This document shows, one piece after another, positions 38,626 through 48,260 of a DNA stretch of 64,000 bases. Position numbers and translations under genes: made by a program. The stretch lies in NCBI GenBank assembly GCA_026390595.1, contig JAPLFQ010000010.1, positions 140,262-204,261 on the forward strand. Reading direction: 5' to 3'. Every line of letters begins with the position of its first letter. Positions within the stretch are counted from its first letter, which is position 1. This DNA comes from Ignavibacteriales bacterium (GTDB taxonomy: Bacteria; Bacteroidota; Ignavibacteria; UBA10030). The notes under the pieces were generated by a model, which did not search any database, was not told the origin of the DNA, and saw only the letters and a list, made by a program, of their open reading frames with translations.

Positions 38626-41004
38626 CTAGGATGTACCCGCGTCGGCGGCGGTCAGGCGTTGCACCAGCACAATAGTCATGTCATCGCTCTGGGAAGCAGA
38701 GCGGACGTGGGCGCTGACTGCGGCAATGATATTGTCTATCAACGCCGCTGAACGTTCCCCTTGCGCGCGTTGAACAAGGGCCTGGAGCTTTTCTTTTCCG
38801 AACTCTTCCATCTTTTCATTCATCGCTTCCGAAATTCCGTCGGTATAGATCAGTATTCGGTCTCCGGGCAAAATGGAGATTTCCTCCTTCGCGTACGTAA
38901 CATCCTCTTTGATGCCGAGCGCGATTCCACGCGTCTTCAGGAGGGTTGGTTTCATGCCCGACGAAAACAGCATCGGCATGTCCTGGCCGGCGCTGGCGTA
39001 GGAAAGCGTATGCCTCCTCGTGTCCAGGATGCCATAGAAGAGAGAGACAAACGTACGGGAATCGGTGCTGCGAAACAGGAGCTTGTTCGCCCTCTCCAGG
39101 CAGTCTTTGGGATCAGGGTCGAACAGCGCCAGCCCCCTGATTGTTGCCTGCAGGTTCGCCATGACAAGGGACGCTGCGAGCCCCTTCCCGCTGACGTCCC
39201 CCAGGCCGATCGCCAGCCGGTGCTCGTCCAGACGAATGAAATCGTAGTAATCCCCGCCGACATTCAGGGCGGAGATATTTTTGCCTGCAAGATCATAGCC
39301 GGGGATATCCGGATTCGATTTCGGAAGGAGGTTTGCCTGGATATTCCTTGCCATCCGCGATTCTTCTTTTACCCTGATGCGGACTTCTTCCGCCTTCTTG
39401 CGCTCTGTAATATCACGGTAGATGGCATAGATCGCCATCTGCGTGCCTTCGTGTATGATCGGCGCACCGAGAATTGAGACGTCGATAAGCGATCCGTCCT
39501 TGCGCTTGCGCCGCGAATCAAGCTCCACCCTCTCGCCATGGATAACCCCCGACGAGAGCCTGGACGCCTCGTCCTTGTACTCCGGGGAAGCCACCAGATC
39601 ATTGATGAACCTTCCGATTGCCTCCTCGCGCGAGTAGCCGAACATCCGCGTAAATTCATCATTGACGTCGACGACGACATCGTTGTTATCGTGCAGGATG
39701 ATCGCCTCCGGGGCGCTGTTAAACAACCGCTGGAAATACGTTTTCTGGATATGAAGCTGCTCCTCCGCGACTTTCCGTTCTGTGATGTCACGGTAGACCG
39801 CATACACCCCCATCTGGTTGCCGCCATGGAAAATGGGAGCACCCAGGATTGACACATCGACGAGCGTTCCATCCTTGCACTTGCGCCTTGAGTCTACCTC
39901 GACCCTCTGCCCCCGGGCGACGCGCTGGGATAAACTCCGTGCTTCGCCCCGGAGCTCCGGAGGCGCAACGAGATCGTTGATTGGCTTTCCTATTGCGTCC
40001 TCGCGGGTATAGCCGAACATACGCGTGAATTCATCATTGACATTGATCACCAGGTCATCGTTGTCGTGCCAGACGATGGCTTCCGGAGCGCTGTTGAACA
40101 GACGTTCGAGATACGAGGTTTGGACGTACAGCTCTTCTTCGGCCTTCTTCCGCACTGTGATATCGCGATAGATGGCGTAGTCCCCCATTTGCTTTCCGGC
40201 ATGGATGATCGGCGAGCCAAGGATTGAAACATCGAGGAGGGTTCCGTCCTTCCGCTTGCGCTTGGTGTCGATTTCAACTCTCTTACCGGAAAGTACTGTC
40301 CGGGAAATCCTGGCCGCTTCGTTTCTGAGCTGGGCCGAGGCAACGAGCGCGTTGATGGGTTTCCCGATCGACTCCCCGCGTGAGTATCCGAACATGCGCG
40401 TGAATTCATCGTTCACGTTCACGATGCGGTCGTTGTTGTCGTGCAGGACGATTGCTTCGGGAGCGCTGTTGAAGAGGATCTCAAGATAGGTCTTCTGCAG
40501 CAGGAGCTCTTCTTCCGCCTGTTTTCGCTTGGTGATATCATCGACGATGCCGTCGAAATAGAGTATCCTTCCCTTTTCGTCCCTCACCGCGATCGCTGTC
40601 ATCGATACGATGATCGTCGTCCCGTCTTTCTTACGGAGAGTCATTTCTTCCTGGTGCAATCCCTTTTCCGCGATCCGCTTGCTGAATCCGAGCCTGTCCC
40701 GGGGATTCTCATACACCCGGGAAACATCTTTCGCAAAAAGCTCCTTCTTGCTTCTGTATCCGAGGATCTTCACAAGTGCCGGGTTCACCTCCAGGAATTT
40801 TCCCCTTCTTCCGGGCGTGCTTCTGAATATTCCCACAGGCACGTTTTCGGTTAACGTCCGGTAATTTTCTTCACTTTCCCGCAGAGCCTTCTCGACCATT
40901 CTGCGCTTGTCATCAGATTCCTGGGGATTTTTGACTCGTCGCTTCGGGTGCTCTCGGACTGACTTGACCATTTTCCTGGGGTGTAGAGTGCGGGTTTTCA
41001 GCAT
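38626..41004 (-). CDS. Four-PAS sensor with C-terminal SpoIIE/RsbU-type PP2C phosphatase
   Basis: 792 residues, soluble. PAS1 spans about 43-160. PAS2, PAS3 and PAS4 start with near-identical blocks FNSAPEAI at 178, 303 and 428, exactly 125 residues apart, and each ends YRDIT. The phosphatase domain (about 545-785) has NVGGDYYDF at 581-589 and GLGDVSGKG, the metal-binding aspartates, and ends with QSDDMTIVL. Such proteins dephosphorylate anti-sigma-antagonists or similar targets in a partner switch, after sensing a ligand or redox state. No anti-sigma gene is adjacent. The downstream surface-repeat gene may belong to the same operon. Confidence 0.92.
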   Translation of the reverse strand: MLKTRTLHPRKMVKSVREHPKRRVKNPQESDDKRRMVEKALRESEENYRTLTENVPVGIFRSTPGRRGKFLEVNPALVKILGYRSKKELFAKDVSRVYENPRDRLGFSKRIAEKGLHQEEMTLRKKDGTTIIVSMTAIAVRDEKGRILYFDGIVDDITKRKQAEEELLLQKTYLEILFNSAPEAIVLHDNNDRIVNVNDEFTRMFGYSRGESIGKPINALVASAQLRNEAARISRTVLSGKRVEIDTKRKRKDGTLLDVSILGSPIIHAGKQMGDYAIYRDITVRKKAEEELYVQTSYLERLFNSAPEAIVWHDNDDLVINVNDEFTRMFGYTREDAIGKPINDLVAPPELRGEARSLSQRVARGQRVEVDSRRKCKDGTLVDVSILGAPIFHGGNQMGVYAVYRDITERKVAEEQLHIQKTYFQRLFNSAPEAIILHDNNDVVVDVNDEFTRMFGYSREEAIGRFINDLVASPEYKDEASRLSSGVIHGERVELDSRRKRKDGSLIDVSILGAPIIHEGTQMAIYAIYRDITERKKAEEVRIRVKEESRMARNIQANLLPKSNPDIPGYDLAGKNISALNVGGDYYDFIRLDEHRLAIGLGDVSGKGLAASLVMANLQATIRGLALFDPDPKDCLERANKLLFRSTDSRTFVSLFYGILDTRRHTLSYASAGQDMPMLFSSGMKPTLLKTRGIALGIKEDVTYAKEEISILPGDRILIYTDGISEAMNEKMEEFGKEKLQALVQRAQGERSAALIDNIIAAVSAHVRSASQSDDMTIVLVQRLTAADAGTS

Positions 41005-42091
41005 TTCTTCTCGGGGAGAGTGTCCTTATCGATACGGGCGTACGGTGCGATTGTTCGGGCATCAAATCAATTGTAGTGCAACTGCCAGATACGCTAACTT
41101 AGTCATCAAGTGAAGAATAAGCAATTCCATGCAGATGGGTTGGCATGTCTCTCCCGGGATCGAGAACACGGAGAAATTCATCGATCTTCCATTCATCGTC
41201 CGTTGAAGTCGATCTTCTCGTTCAACCGTGAATCTATGAAATTCCACGGGCGTTACAAGACCCCAAATCAAAGAGCTACTCACCACATATGGATTATCAG
41301 AGCGGGGGGTTTGAAGCGAGACGTCCGGGAGTCTTGCGTGATAGATTCATGCAACGTTTATTTGGATGGAGCACCTCCTGTTCCTCACTTCACGATGTTC
41401 GAATCGTGAACCATGACATATGGCGAATTAGGCCGACGACCATTGGCTCCGGAACTCCCTGAATCGCAAAAAATCTTCCGCCAAGTGAAACTATGACAAC
41501 AGAATAGGTGTTTCAGCTTGACAGCCGCTTGCATCGATCGGTGATCATGCATTGAAACGATACACTTTGTTCAAATTGACTTGATTCCATTGGATATTTG
41601 TGTTTCCGGAATTCTCAGAAAGATTCTCAATCACTTTCTGGATTTGCCGGAATATCCTTGTTGGAAGACCTGAAAGTTGTGAAATTTATCAAAAAAGGCG
41701 GCATTCTGAAACATTGGTCTTCTGGTACCTTATTTGAGGCTGTGGTTTGCGTGAATGTTGCCTCTTCCGGGCAAGACGTCTGACAGAAATCAACGAAGTC
41801 TTGAAGATAACGGCAGAGATAGCTAAACTTCAAACTGTAACACCTCCTGTCGAAACACAAACGCCGCCCCAAGGACCTATCTCATAGCGGCGATGAAGCA
41901 GGATGACTCACATACGATCCATTCAATACTGTCCTGAAGAGGCAAACATCAGGCAGTCAGAACCTTCGGCGACAATAAGCGGTTTCGAACTTACTGCAGG
42001 CTCCTGCAAACTCACTTGAGTACAAGCTGATGGTACTGAGTGAGGAACTCGTTTCTCTACTAAGTGCTGACGTTCACAATTGAGGCCCACC
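41005..42091. other. 1.09-kb stretch without a supportable gene
   Basis: It separates the divergent PAS-phosphatase gene from the giant repeat-protein gene. Short open frames (41110-41409 plus, 41598-41783 plus, 41627-41872 minus) lack family patterns and ribosome sites. An 8-bp perfect hairpin TTCACGAT-N6-ATCGTGAA lies at 41389-41410. In one frame 41769-41882 reads LTEINEVLKITAEIAKLQTV and continues to a stop, perhaps a gene remnant. The region is more AT-rich than its neighbours, so it may hold long untranslated leaders, promoters or a decayed gene. Confidence 0.5.
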
Positions 42092-45000
42092 ATGAAGAGA
42101 TTTCTTACGTTTTCCTTCCTCACGTTCGCTGTTTTGGTTCTCCTGACGAACGATGCGATGGCGCAGACATCCACTTTCGTCACAAATGGACCGATTGCTG
42201 GATTCCAGTTCTCCGGCATGCCACAGGGAGATTTGGGATTCAGCTATCTGATAAGCATGACGTCAGTACAAACAATCGTCAATGAATTCGATGTGCCAGT
42301 CCCTCAAGCAGACCCGAGCTCGTACCTGCTGGAAGCTGGAAGTGGGCAATTCACTATCTGGTTTCGACCACCCACTTCAGGGACGGTGACGATAGACGTG
42401 AATTGTTTTATCTTAGGTGAGTTGAAGCTCGTTATCAGCGATAATCATAATTTCGGAATCGTAACCCCTCCCAAGACGCCTAGTCTGATCACGCTGACTG
42501 CTTCACCCAATCCGGTTCAGTACGGTGCCCAGGTGACTTTCATAGCCACTGTCACAGGTTCGGGCAATACACCGTCGGGGACGGTGACCCTCAAAGAAGG
42601 ATCAACGACGATCAAGTCCGGTGATTTGACTGCAGGTTCTGCCACAATTACGCATGAGCAGTTCTCAGTAGCTACACATTCAATCATGGCCGAGTATAGT
42701 GGCGACAACAATTTCGATCCAAGCTCCTCAGTCGCGACTCCACTGTCAGTCATTCCTGCCACCCTGACGGTCATCGGCATCACCGCTGACCCCAAAACCT
42801 ACGACGGCGGAATCTCTGCCACATTGCACACAGCAGGGGCAAGCCTGCTAGGAGTTATTCCTGGCGACGCCATCACCCCCAACTTTGCTGCAACAGGCAC
42901 ATTTGCCGACAAGAACGCCGCCAATGGCAAGACAGTAACGGTGTCCGGGGTTACAATCAGCGGTGCCAGCATAGGCAACTACTCGCTCGTCCAGCCGACA
43001 ACGACAGCAAACATCACACTTAAAGAACTCACGGTTACAGGTATCACCGCCGTTGATAGGCCTTATGACGGCACATCGACCACCGCAGTCACCGGGACTG
43101 GCTCACTTGTTGGCAAGATTACTGGAGATAATGTCAGTTTGTCCGGCAGTGCAGTTGGCAGCTTCGATAGCAAGAACTGGGGCTCAAGCAAGCCTGTCAC
43201 CATCAATGGTTTGACCCTTGCGGGCGATGACAAAAACAATTATCTGCTTACCCAACCGTCCACATCCGCGAGCATAGCAAGGGCAACCGCATCCGTGGCT
43301 CCCGCTGTCGCAGGCAAGATCTATGGAACATCCGATCCGGTTCTCACTGGCACGCTCACGGGATTCGTCGCTGGTGAAGTAAGCGTGGCATACAGCCGAA
43401 CCCCTGGTGAGACCGCCGCGGGTGTGTACACGATCAGTGCTACGCTTAGCCCGGCAAGCGCGTTGGACAACTACACAATTGCATACGGAACGGCGGCATT
43501 CACGATCACAAAGGCGACAGCCTCGGTCACGCCGAATGCGGCTACAAAGGTCTTTGGAACCTCCGACCCGACCTTGACAGGAACGTTGGCTGGCTTTGTT
43601 GCTGCTGACAATGTAACTGCAGCGTATGCCCGCACAACTGGCGAGACAGTCGCAGCAAGTCCCTATGTAATCAGTGCAACACTCAGTCCGGCTGCCGTGC
43701 TGCCCAATTATGAGATCGCCTACAAGACGGCCGATTTCACAATCACGAAGAATATCTCGACAACCACTCTCGGTACATCTTCTGCATCGTCGGAATACGG
43801 CACATCGGTGACCTTCACTGCGACAGTCACGGGCGCAGGCACACCTTCGGGAACTGTGACCTTCAAAGAAGGCGCATCGGTTGTTGGCACCGGAACTCTG
43901 AACGGTTCGGGCGTTGCTGCATTGAGCATCTCGACGCTGAAAGTTGCGGGATCTCCTCACTCGATCACCGCTGTCTATGGTGGCGATGCCAATTTTGACG
44001 GAAGCACGTCAAACACCATCCAACAGGCAGTCACTGTCAAACCGCTGACAGTTGCAGGAATCACGGCAAGCGACAAGTTCTACGACGGTAGTGCCACTGC
44101 TGTGCTCAACACAGGATCTGCAGCCTTAGTTGGTGTCGTGGGCAGCGATGTTGTCACGTTGAATACCGGAGCCGCCGCAGGCAGCTTCGACAGCAAGAAC
44201 TTCGGGACGAACAAGCATGTCACCATCAGCGGTCTAAGCATTTCAGGCACCGACGCGGGTAATTATTCGCTGACACAGCCTTCCGCAACGGCTGCTATCT
44301 CCAAGAAGGCCGCCTCTGCTACTCCTGCTGCGGCAGGCAAGATATATGGAGCACCCGAGCCGGTGCTCACCGGCAGCCTCACAGGTTTTGTCGCTGGTGA
44401 AGTCAGCGCGACGTGTAGCCGAGTCGCTGGTGAGACGGTTGGTGGCAGCCCGTACACAATCAGTGCTGCGCTCAGCCCGGCGGGGGCTTTGGATAACTAT
44501 GACATCACGTACGGAACGGCGGCATTCACGATCACAAAGGCGACTGCCTCCGTCACGCCGAATGCTGCTACGAAGGTTTTTGGATCCTCCGACCCGGCCT
44601 TTACAGGAACGCTGACTGGCTTTGTTGCTGCTGACAATGTAACTGCAGCGTATGCCCGCACACCTGGCGAGTCAGTCACAGCAAGTCCCTATGTAATCAG
44701 TGCAACGCTCAGTCCGGCGGCCGTGCTGCCTAACTACAACATCACCTACAACACAGCAAACTTTAATATTACGACGAACACGACAACAATCGCTCTTGGC
44801 ACTTCAGCTGCCACGATTGAGTATGGCCAGTCAGTGACATTTACGGCCACCGTTGCCCCTGCAAATGCACCAACTGGAACGGTCACCTTCAACGATGGCG
44901 CATCGGTCCTGGGCACCGGAACGCTGAATGGTTCTGGCGTTGCGACACTCAGCACCTCTTCGCTTCAGGTTGCGGGATCTTCGCACTCCATCACGGCTGT

Positions 45001-46396
45001 GTATGGCGGCGACGGCAATTTCGCCGGCAGCACATCCGGCGCCGTCCAGCAGACTATCACCGCCAAAGCGCTTACGGTTACAGGGATCACGGCCAGCAAC
45101 AGGGTCTATGACGGCAGCACAGTTGCGGTCATCAACCTGGCAGGCGCAGCATCTTCCGGAGCAGTGAGTGGTGACGTCGTGAGTCTCAACACTGCAAACG
45201 CTGTGGGCAAGTTCAACGACAAAAACGTTGGAGTGAACAAACCTGTCGCCGTGACCGGTATTCTCCTGTCAGGCGCGGCCGCCGGGAACTATTCTCTGAC
45301 TCAGCCCGCAACAACTGCGAGCATCACTGCCAAGGGCCTGACCGTTACCGGAATATCCGCCAACGACAAGGTCTACGATGGAACGACGAACGCCACACTC
45401 AACACCTCAGGCGGAGCTCTCGTCACAGTGATTTCTCCTGATGTTGTTACTTTGAACAAATCAACGGCCGTTGGCACGTTCTCCGACAAGGAAGTTGGAA
45501 CGAACAAGACAGTAACGATTTCCGGTCTCACGATCAGCGGTACTGATGCCGGAAATTACTTGCTCACACAGCCCACGACGACGGCAAGCATCACGGCAGC
45601 TCCGGCAAACACCGGCTGCATAGCCGGTGCAGGATATATCACCTCGCCGGCCGGCGCATTTGTCAAGACTCCGACCGTCACCGGAAGAGGATACTTTGCA
45701 TTCGCAGCGGCATACGTCGGCAACAACGCTGTGACGCCTACTGGACTCGTTGATTTTCAATTGAAGACCAAGGGCCTGTTCTATCCGAGTGTCCTGAACT
45801 TCCTAAGCACCCAGTTTGACGTGCTTGTTGTTTCCGGGTCACAGGCAACGCTGCAGGGAAGTGGAAAGGTTGATGGTGCCGGCAGCTACGGATTCCTGCT
45901 CAGCATCGTCGATGGTCAGCTGTTCGCAGGCAACAAGCTCCGTCTCAAGATATGGAACAAGAACAGTGGCAACGCAGTGGTGTACGACAATCAGATGGGC
46001 GCAGCCGACAATGCCGCTCCAACCGGCGCAGTCACCGGTCTGCTCTCCGTCTCCAAGTCGGGTGGGACCTCAGCTGCCGCTGATATCAGCGTACAACAGC
46101 TGATCGACGAAGACGCTGCAAACGAAATGCCGACGGAATATGCGCTGATGCAGAACTATCCAAACCCGTTCAACCCGTCAACGACTATCCGGTTCGATTT
46201 GCCTGAAGCTGCGAAGGTCCGCCTGGTGGTGTATGATATGCTGGGACGGGAAGTTGCGGTTCTGGCAGACGGTGAACGTCCGGCCGGGCAGCACGCGTTG
46301 CGGTTTGACGCCAGCAAGCTCTCGAGCGGAATGTATATCTACCGCCTGCAGACGGGCAACTTCACGCAGACGCGAAAATTGATGCTGATGAAATAA
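42092..46396 (+). CDS. Giant secreted YDG/MBG/Ig-like repeat protein with T9SS sorting tail
   Basis: 1,434 residues. Signal peptide at 1-25 (LTFSFLTFAVLVLLTNDAMA). A unique 100-residue domain is followed by Ig-like (Big_3), then YDG, YDG, MBG, MBG, Ig, YDG, MBG, MBG, Ig, YDG, YDG. Next comes a 140-residue domain (LQGSGKVDGAGSYGFLLSI, then LRLKIWNKNSG) resembling the C-terminal module of other YDG proteins. The last 85 residues are a T9SS type A sorting domain: NYPNPFNPSTTI, VYDMLGREVAVL, SGMYIYRLQ, KLMLMK. Likely a cell-surface adhesin or fibre. The MBG-MBG-Ig-YDG block is duplicated with a 1,026-bp period. Stop followed by a strong terminator. Confidence 0.92.
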   Translation: MKRFLTFSFLTFAVLVLLTNDAMAQTSTFVTNGPIAGFQFSGMPQGDLGFSYLISMTSVQTIVNEFDVPVPQADPSSYLLEAGSGQFTIWFRPPTSGTVTIDVNCFILGELKLVISDNHNFGIVTPPKTPSLITLTASPNPVQYGAQVTFIATVTGSGNTPSGTVTLKEGSTTIKSGDLTAGSATITHEQFSVATHSIMAEYSGDNNFDPSSSVATPLSVIPATLTVIGITADPKTYDGGISATLHTAGASLLGVIPGDAITPNFAATGTFADKNAANGKTVTVSGVTISGASIGNYSLVQPTTTANITLKELTVTGITAVDRPYDGTSTTAVTGTGSLVGKITGDNVSLSGSAVGSFDSKNWGSSKPVTINGLTLAGDDKNNYLLTQPSTSASIARATASVAPAVAGKIYGTSDPVLTGTLTGFVAGEVSVAYSRTPGETAAGVYTISATLSPASALDNYTIAYGTAAFTITKATASVTPNAATKVFGTSDPTLTGTLAGFVAADNVTAAYARTTGETVAASPYVISATLSPAAVLPNYEIAYKTADFTITKNISTTTLGTSSASSEYGTSVTFTATVTGAGTPSGTVTFKEGASVVGTGTLNGSGVAALSISTLKVAGSPHSITAVYGGDANFDGSTSNTIQQAVTVKPLTVAGITASDKFYDGSATAVLNTGSAALVGVVGSDVVTLNTGAAAGSFDSKNFGTNKHVTISGLSISGTDAGNYSLTQPSATAAISKKAASATPAAAGKIYGAPEPVLTGSLTGFVAGEVSATCSRVAGETVGGSPYTISAALSPAGALDNYDITYGTAAFTITKATASVTPNAATKVFGSSDPAFTGTLTGFVAADNVTAAYARTPGESVTASPYVISATLSPAAVLPNYNITYNTANFNITTNTTTIALGTSAATIEYGQSVTFTATVAPANAPTGTVTFNDGASVLGTGTLNGSGVATLSTSSLQVAGSSHSITAVYGGDGNFAGSTSGAVQQTITAKALTVTGITASNRVYDGSTVAVINLAGAASSGAVSGDVVSLNTANAVGKFNDKNVGVNKPVAVTGILLSGAAAGNYSLTQPATTASITAKGLTVTGISANDKVYDGTTNATLNTSGGALVTVISPDVVTLNKSTAVGTFSDKEVGTNKTVTISGLTISGTDAGNYLLTQPTTTASITAAPANTGCIAGAGYITSPAGAFVKTPTVTGRGYFAFAAAYVGNNAVTPTGLVDFQLKTKGLFYPSVLNFLSTQFDVLVVSGSQATLQGSGKVDGAGSYGFLLSIVDGQLFAGNKLRLKIWNKNSGNAVVYDNQMGAADNAAPTGAVTGLLSVSKSGGTSAAADISVQQLIDEDAANEMPTEYALMQNYPNPFNPSTTIRFDLPEAAKVRLVVYDMLGREVAVLADGERPAGQHALRFDASKLSSGMYIYRLQTGNFTQTRKLMLMK

Positions 46397-46416
46397 CGAT
46401 TCCGAAATCGCTTGCC

Positions 46417-46450
46417 CACAAAACCCCGTCCCCCAAGACGGGGTTTTGTG
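46417..46450 (+). terminator. Intrinsic terminator of the giant repeat-protein gene
   Basis: Perfect 14-bp stem CACAAAACCCCGTC/GACGGGGTTTTGTG with a 6-base loop, 20 bp after the stop, followed by TTTTGG. Strongest hairpin in the window. Confidence 0.88.
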
Positions 46451-46561
46451 TTTTGGGGCTGTCCAGAGACAGATCGCGGTTGTGATTGTGATTTTCGGCT
46501 CCGATTCCTTATCTTTGGGAACACGGCGAAGCGCAATCACTATTCACTGTCGTATTTCTGA

Positions 46562-47323
46562 ATGATCCGCTCTCTCATCATCTGGTTCACAACCGCCATT
46601 CTTATTCTCGTCTGGTTTCTGCTCCTCGCAATCAGTCGCCTGTTTGACCGCGACCCGGTGCTCTATCGGACGGGGTTTCTTTTCAGAAAGCTCGGCAAGG
46701 CGCTGACGAAGGCGAATCCATCCTGGAGACTTCACATATCAGGCGAGATGATTTCTGATCCGCGCCGCCCGTACGTCGTTGTTTCCAACCACCAATCGCT
46801 TGCCGACATCCCCCTGATCAGCAACCTGCCATGGGAGATGAAATGGATGGGGAAGAAGGAATTGTTCAAGATCCCGATCATCGGCTGGATGATGTCGTTC
46901 TCGGGTGACATTGCAGTCGATCGCAAGAGCGCACGCAGCGGAGCACGGGCAATCCTCAGAGCACAGTGGTATCTCGATCAGAAATGCTCCGTCCTTATTT
47001 TTCCGGAGGGGACACGCACGCTGGATGGTCGCGTGCGCCCGTTTACAGATGGGGCGTTCCATCTCGCGATCCGCACGAAGGTCCCCATCCTTCCCATCGT
47101 CATAGAAGGTTCACGGGGATGCATCCCGAAAAACAGCTGGCAATTCGGCAAGCCGTCGGATATTTTTCTCAAGATCCTCCACCCGATAGAGACCGCCTCG
47201 CTTGGCATGGAAGACGTGCAGGCGCTTCGTGACCGCGTGCGCGCCGAGATGATGAAACAAATCGCCGAGTGGCGGTCTGTTTCTGCTGAGGAAGTGGATG
47301 GACTTGCACCTTCCCGATCGTGA
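46562..47323 (+). CDS. plsC: 1-acyl-sn-glycerol-3-phosphate acyltransferase (PlsC family)
   Basis: 253 residues. An N-terminal hydrophobic anchor (residues about 5-26) precedes the acyltransferase domain with the catalytic H-x4-D in VVVSNHQSLADIPLI at about 72-86 and the substrate-binding FPEGTRTLDG at about 148-157. It makes phosphatidic acid at the inner membrane by acylating lysophosphatidic acid. It stands alone, following the terminator at 46417 and preceding a repeat and the IS element. A related acyltransferase acting on another lipid is possible. Confidence 0.88.
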   Translation: MIRSLIIWFTTAILILVWFLLLAISRLFDRDPVLYRTGFLFRKLGKALTKANPSWRLHISGEMISDPRRPYVVVSNHQSLADIPLISNLPWEMKWMGKKELFKIPIIGWMMSFSGDIAVDRKSARSGARAILRAQWYLDQKCSVLIFPEGTRTLDGRVRPFTDGAFHLAIRTKVPILPIVIEGSRGCIPKNSWQFGKPSDIFLKILHPIETASLGMEDVQALRDRVRAEMMKQIAEWRSVSAEEVDGLAPSRS

Positions 47324-47448
47324 TGGCTCTTCCCCCTTCTCCCAGCACTCTAATCATCTACGCTAATGTCGTGTCTCGAAAGAATCTTGAATAAGTCCGC
47401 AACAGGGCGCAGAGATCTAAGCGGACAATGACTCAGTCGTTCTGGAAG

Positions 47449-47602
47449 AAAGCACACATCCCTCTGCTCCCTTCTCTCAGCCCACAGTCTCTCACACGAG
47501 AAGGGACGTTTGATTCACGATTTGCAGAAAGCCAAGCACTTACAGTCCCCTCTGTGCGGAAGCTCGCGCGTCGGGGAGAGGGGATGAAGGGGTGTGTGCG
47601 GT
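47449..47602. repeat. Imperfect inverted repeat, about 150 bp, before the IS element
   Basis: The left arm AGCACACATCCCTCTGCTCC and the right arm GGGATGAAGGGGTGTGTGC are inverse copies with a few mismatches over about 27 bp, at the two ends of the segment. The core also has short inverse blocks (GAGAAGGGACG and GGGGAGAGG). The tiny opposing open frames here are by-products of the symmetry. The 377-bp spacer 47324-47699 holds no other feature. Confidence 0.5.
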
Positions 47603-47711
47603 CATTCTGAATCGGTGCCATTTCTCTACCATGTGATACCTGGTACTTTTGCTCACATCTGGTGGTTATCTCCGAGACGCAACACTACTGCCGTATCTAG
47701 TGCCGAACCAA

Positions 47712-48260
47712 TTAAGATTTCTTGTGTTTTGAATTTCGTTTGTTGCGGTATCTCAAGAAGTCATTCCAAGCTTGTTGCATTTCGTGATGGGATTTGTAGT
47801 ACGAACCTGTGAGGACATAGTCTTTTGGCTCAGTGAACTCACACTCAATGGGGTTCATCCATGATGCGTTGGTCGGTGTGTAGACCAGAGAGACGTTGTT
47901 CTTCCGTGCCCACCGCCGAATCTCAGGTCGTAGGTGGGGTGAGAAGTTATCCAAGATAACATAGAGTCGTTCTTTGACAGGATAGCGAGATCGCATCCAT
48001 TTGAAAGCTCGAAGGACCTCCTGCCAGCGTTTGCGGGGGCTGAAGTATCCCCAGAGTTTGTCTTTTTTCACGTCGAGGAAGGCCAGCCACTGACGTGTCC
48101 CGTGAGGGCGAGTATAGGTCGCCGGTAATCGGTCCGGGTGGGACTTCTGCGCCCAGGTTCTACCGTGAATCGGACGAAGCTCAATGGGACCCAATTGATC
48201 GAAAGCCAACAGGTGAGACTTGGGCGGAACCCTCTTGCGCAATCGATCTATGCGTTTTTT
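47712..48260 (-). CDS. IS630 transposase, C-terminal DDE part (reached by -1 frameshift)
   Basis: This frame has a TAA just upstream of the A8 run and no good start of its own, so it is likely read as a -1 fusion from the upstream frame at 48255-48262. It holds the catalytic triad: D in LLAFDQLGPIELRP, D in VILDNFSPHLRP, and E in NASWMNPIECEF, with the usual spacing for IS630 DDE enzymes. The stop codon is directly next to the left inverted repeat. About 183 codons after the slip. Cuts and pastes the element at TA sites. Confidence 0.85.
   Translation of the reverse strand, partial: KKRIDRLRKRVPPKSHLLAFDQLGPIELRPIHGRTWAQKSHPDRLPATYTRPHGTRQWLAFLDVKKDKLWGYFSPRKRWQEVLRAFKWMRSRYPVKERLYVILDNFSPHLRPEIRRWARKNNVSLVYTPTNASWMNPIECEFTEPKDYVLTGSYYKSHHEMQQAWNDFLRYRNKRNSKHKKS

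Noticed and set aside
41389..41410. GTTCGAATC resembling a tRNA T-loop
   Set aside because: It is only the loop of an 8-bp hairpin; no acceptor stem, anticodon arm or CCA-side pairing fits around it.
43184..43960. 258-residue Cys/Arg-rich minus-strand frame
   Set aside because: Reverse of the Ser/Ala/Thr-rich repeat domains of the giant surface protein; composition follows from the repeat codons.
47428..47621. Two opposing short open frames of about 60 residues
   Set aside because: They are mirror by-products of the imperfect inverted repeat at 47449-47602.
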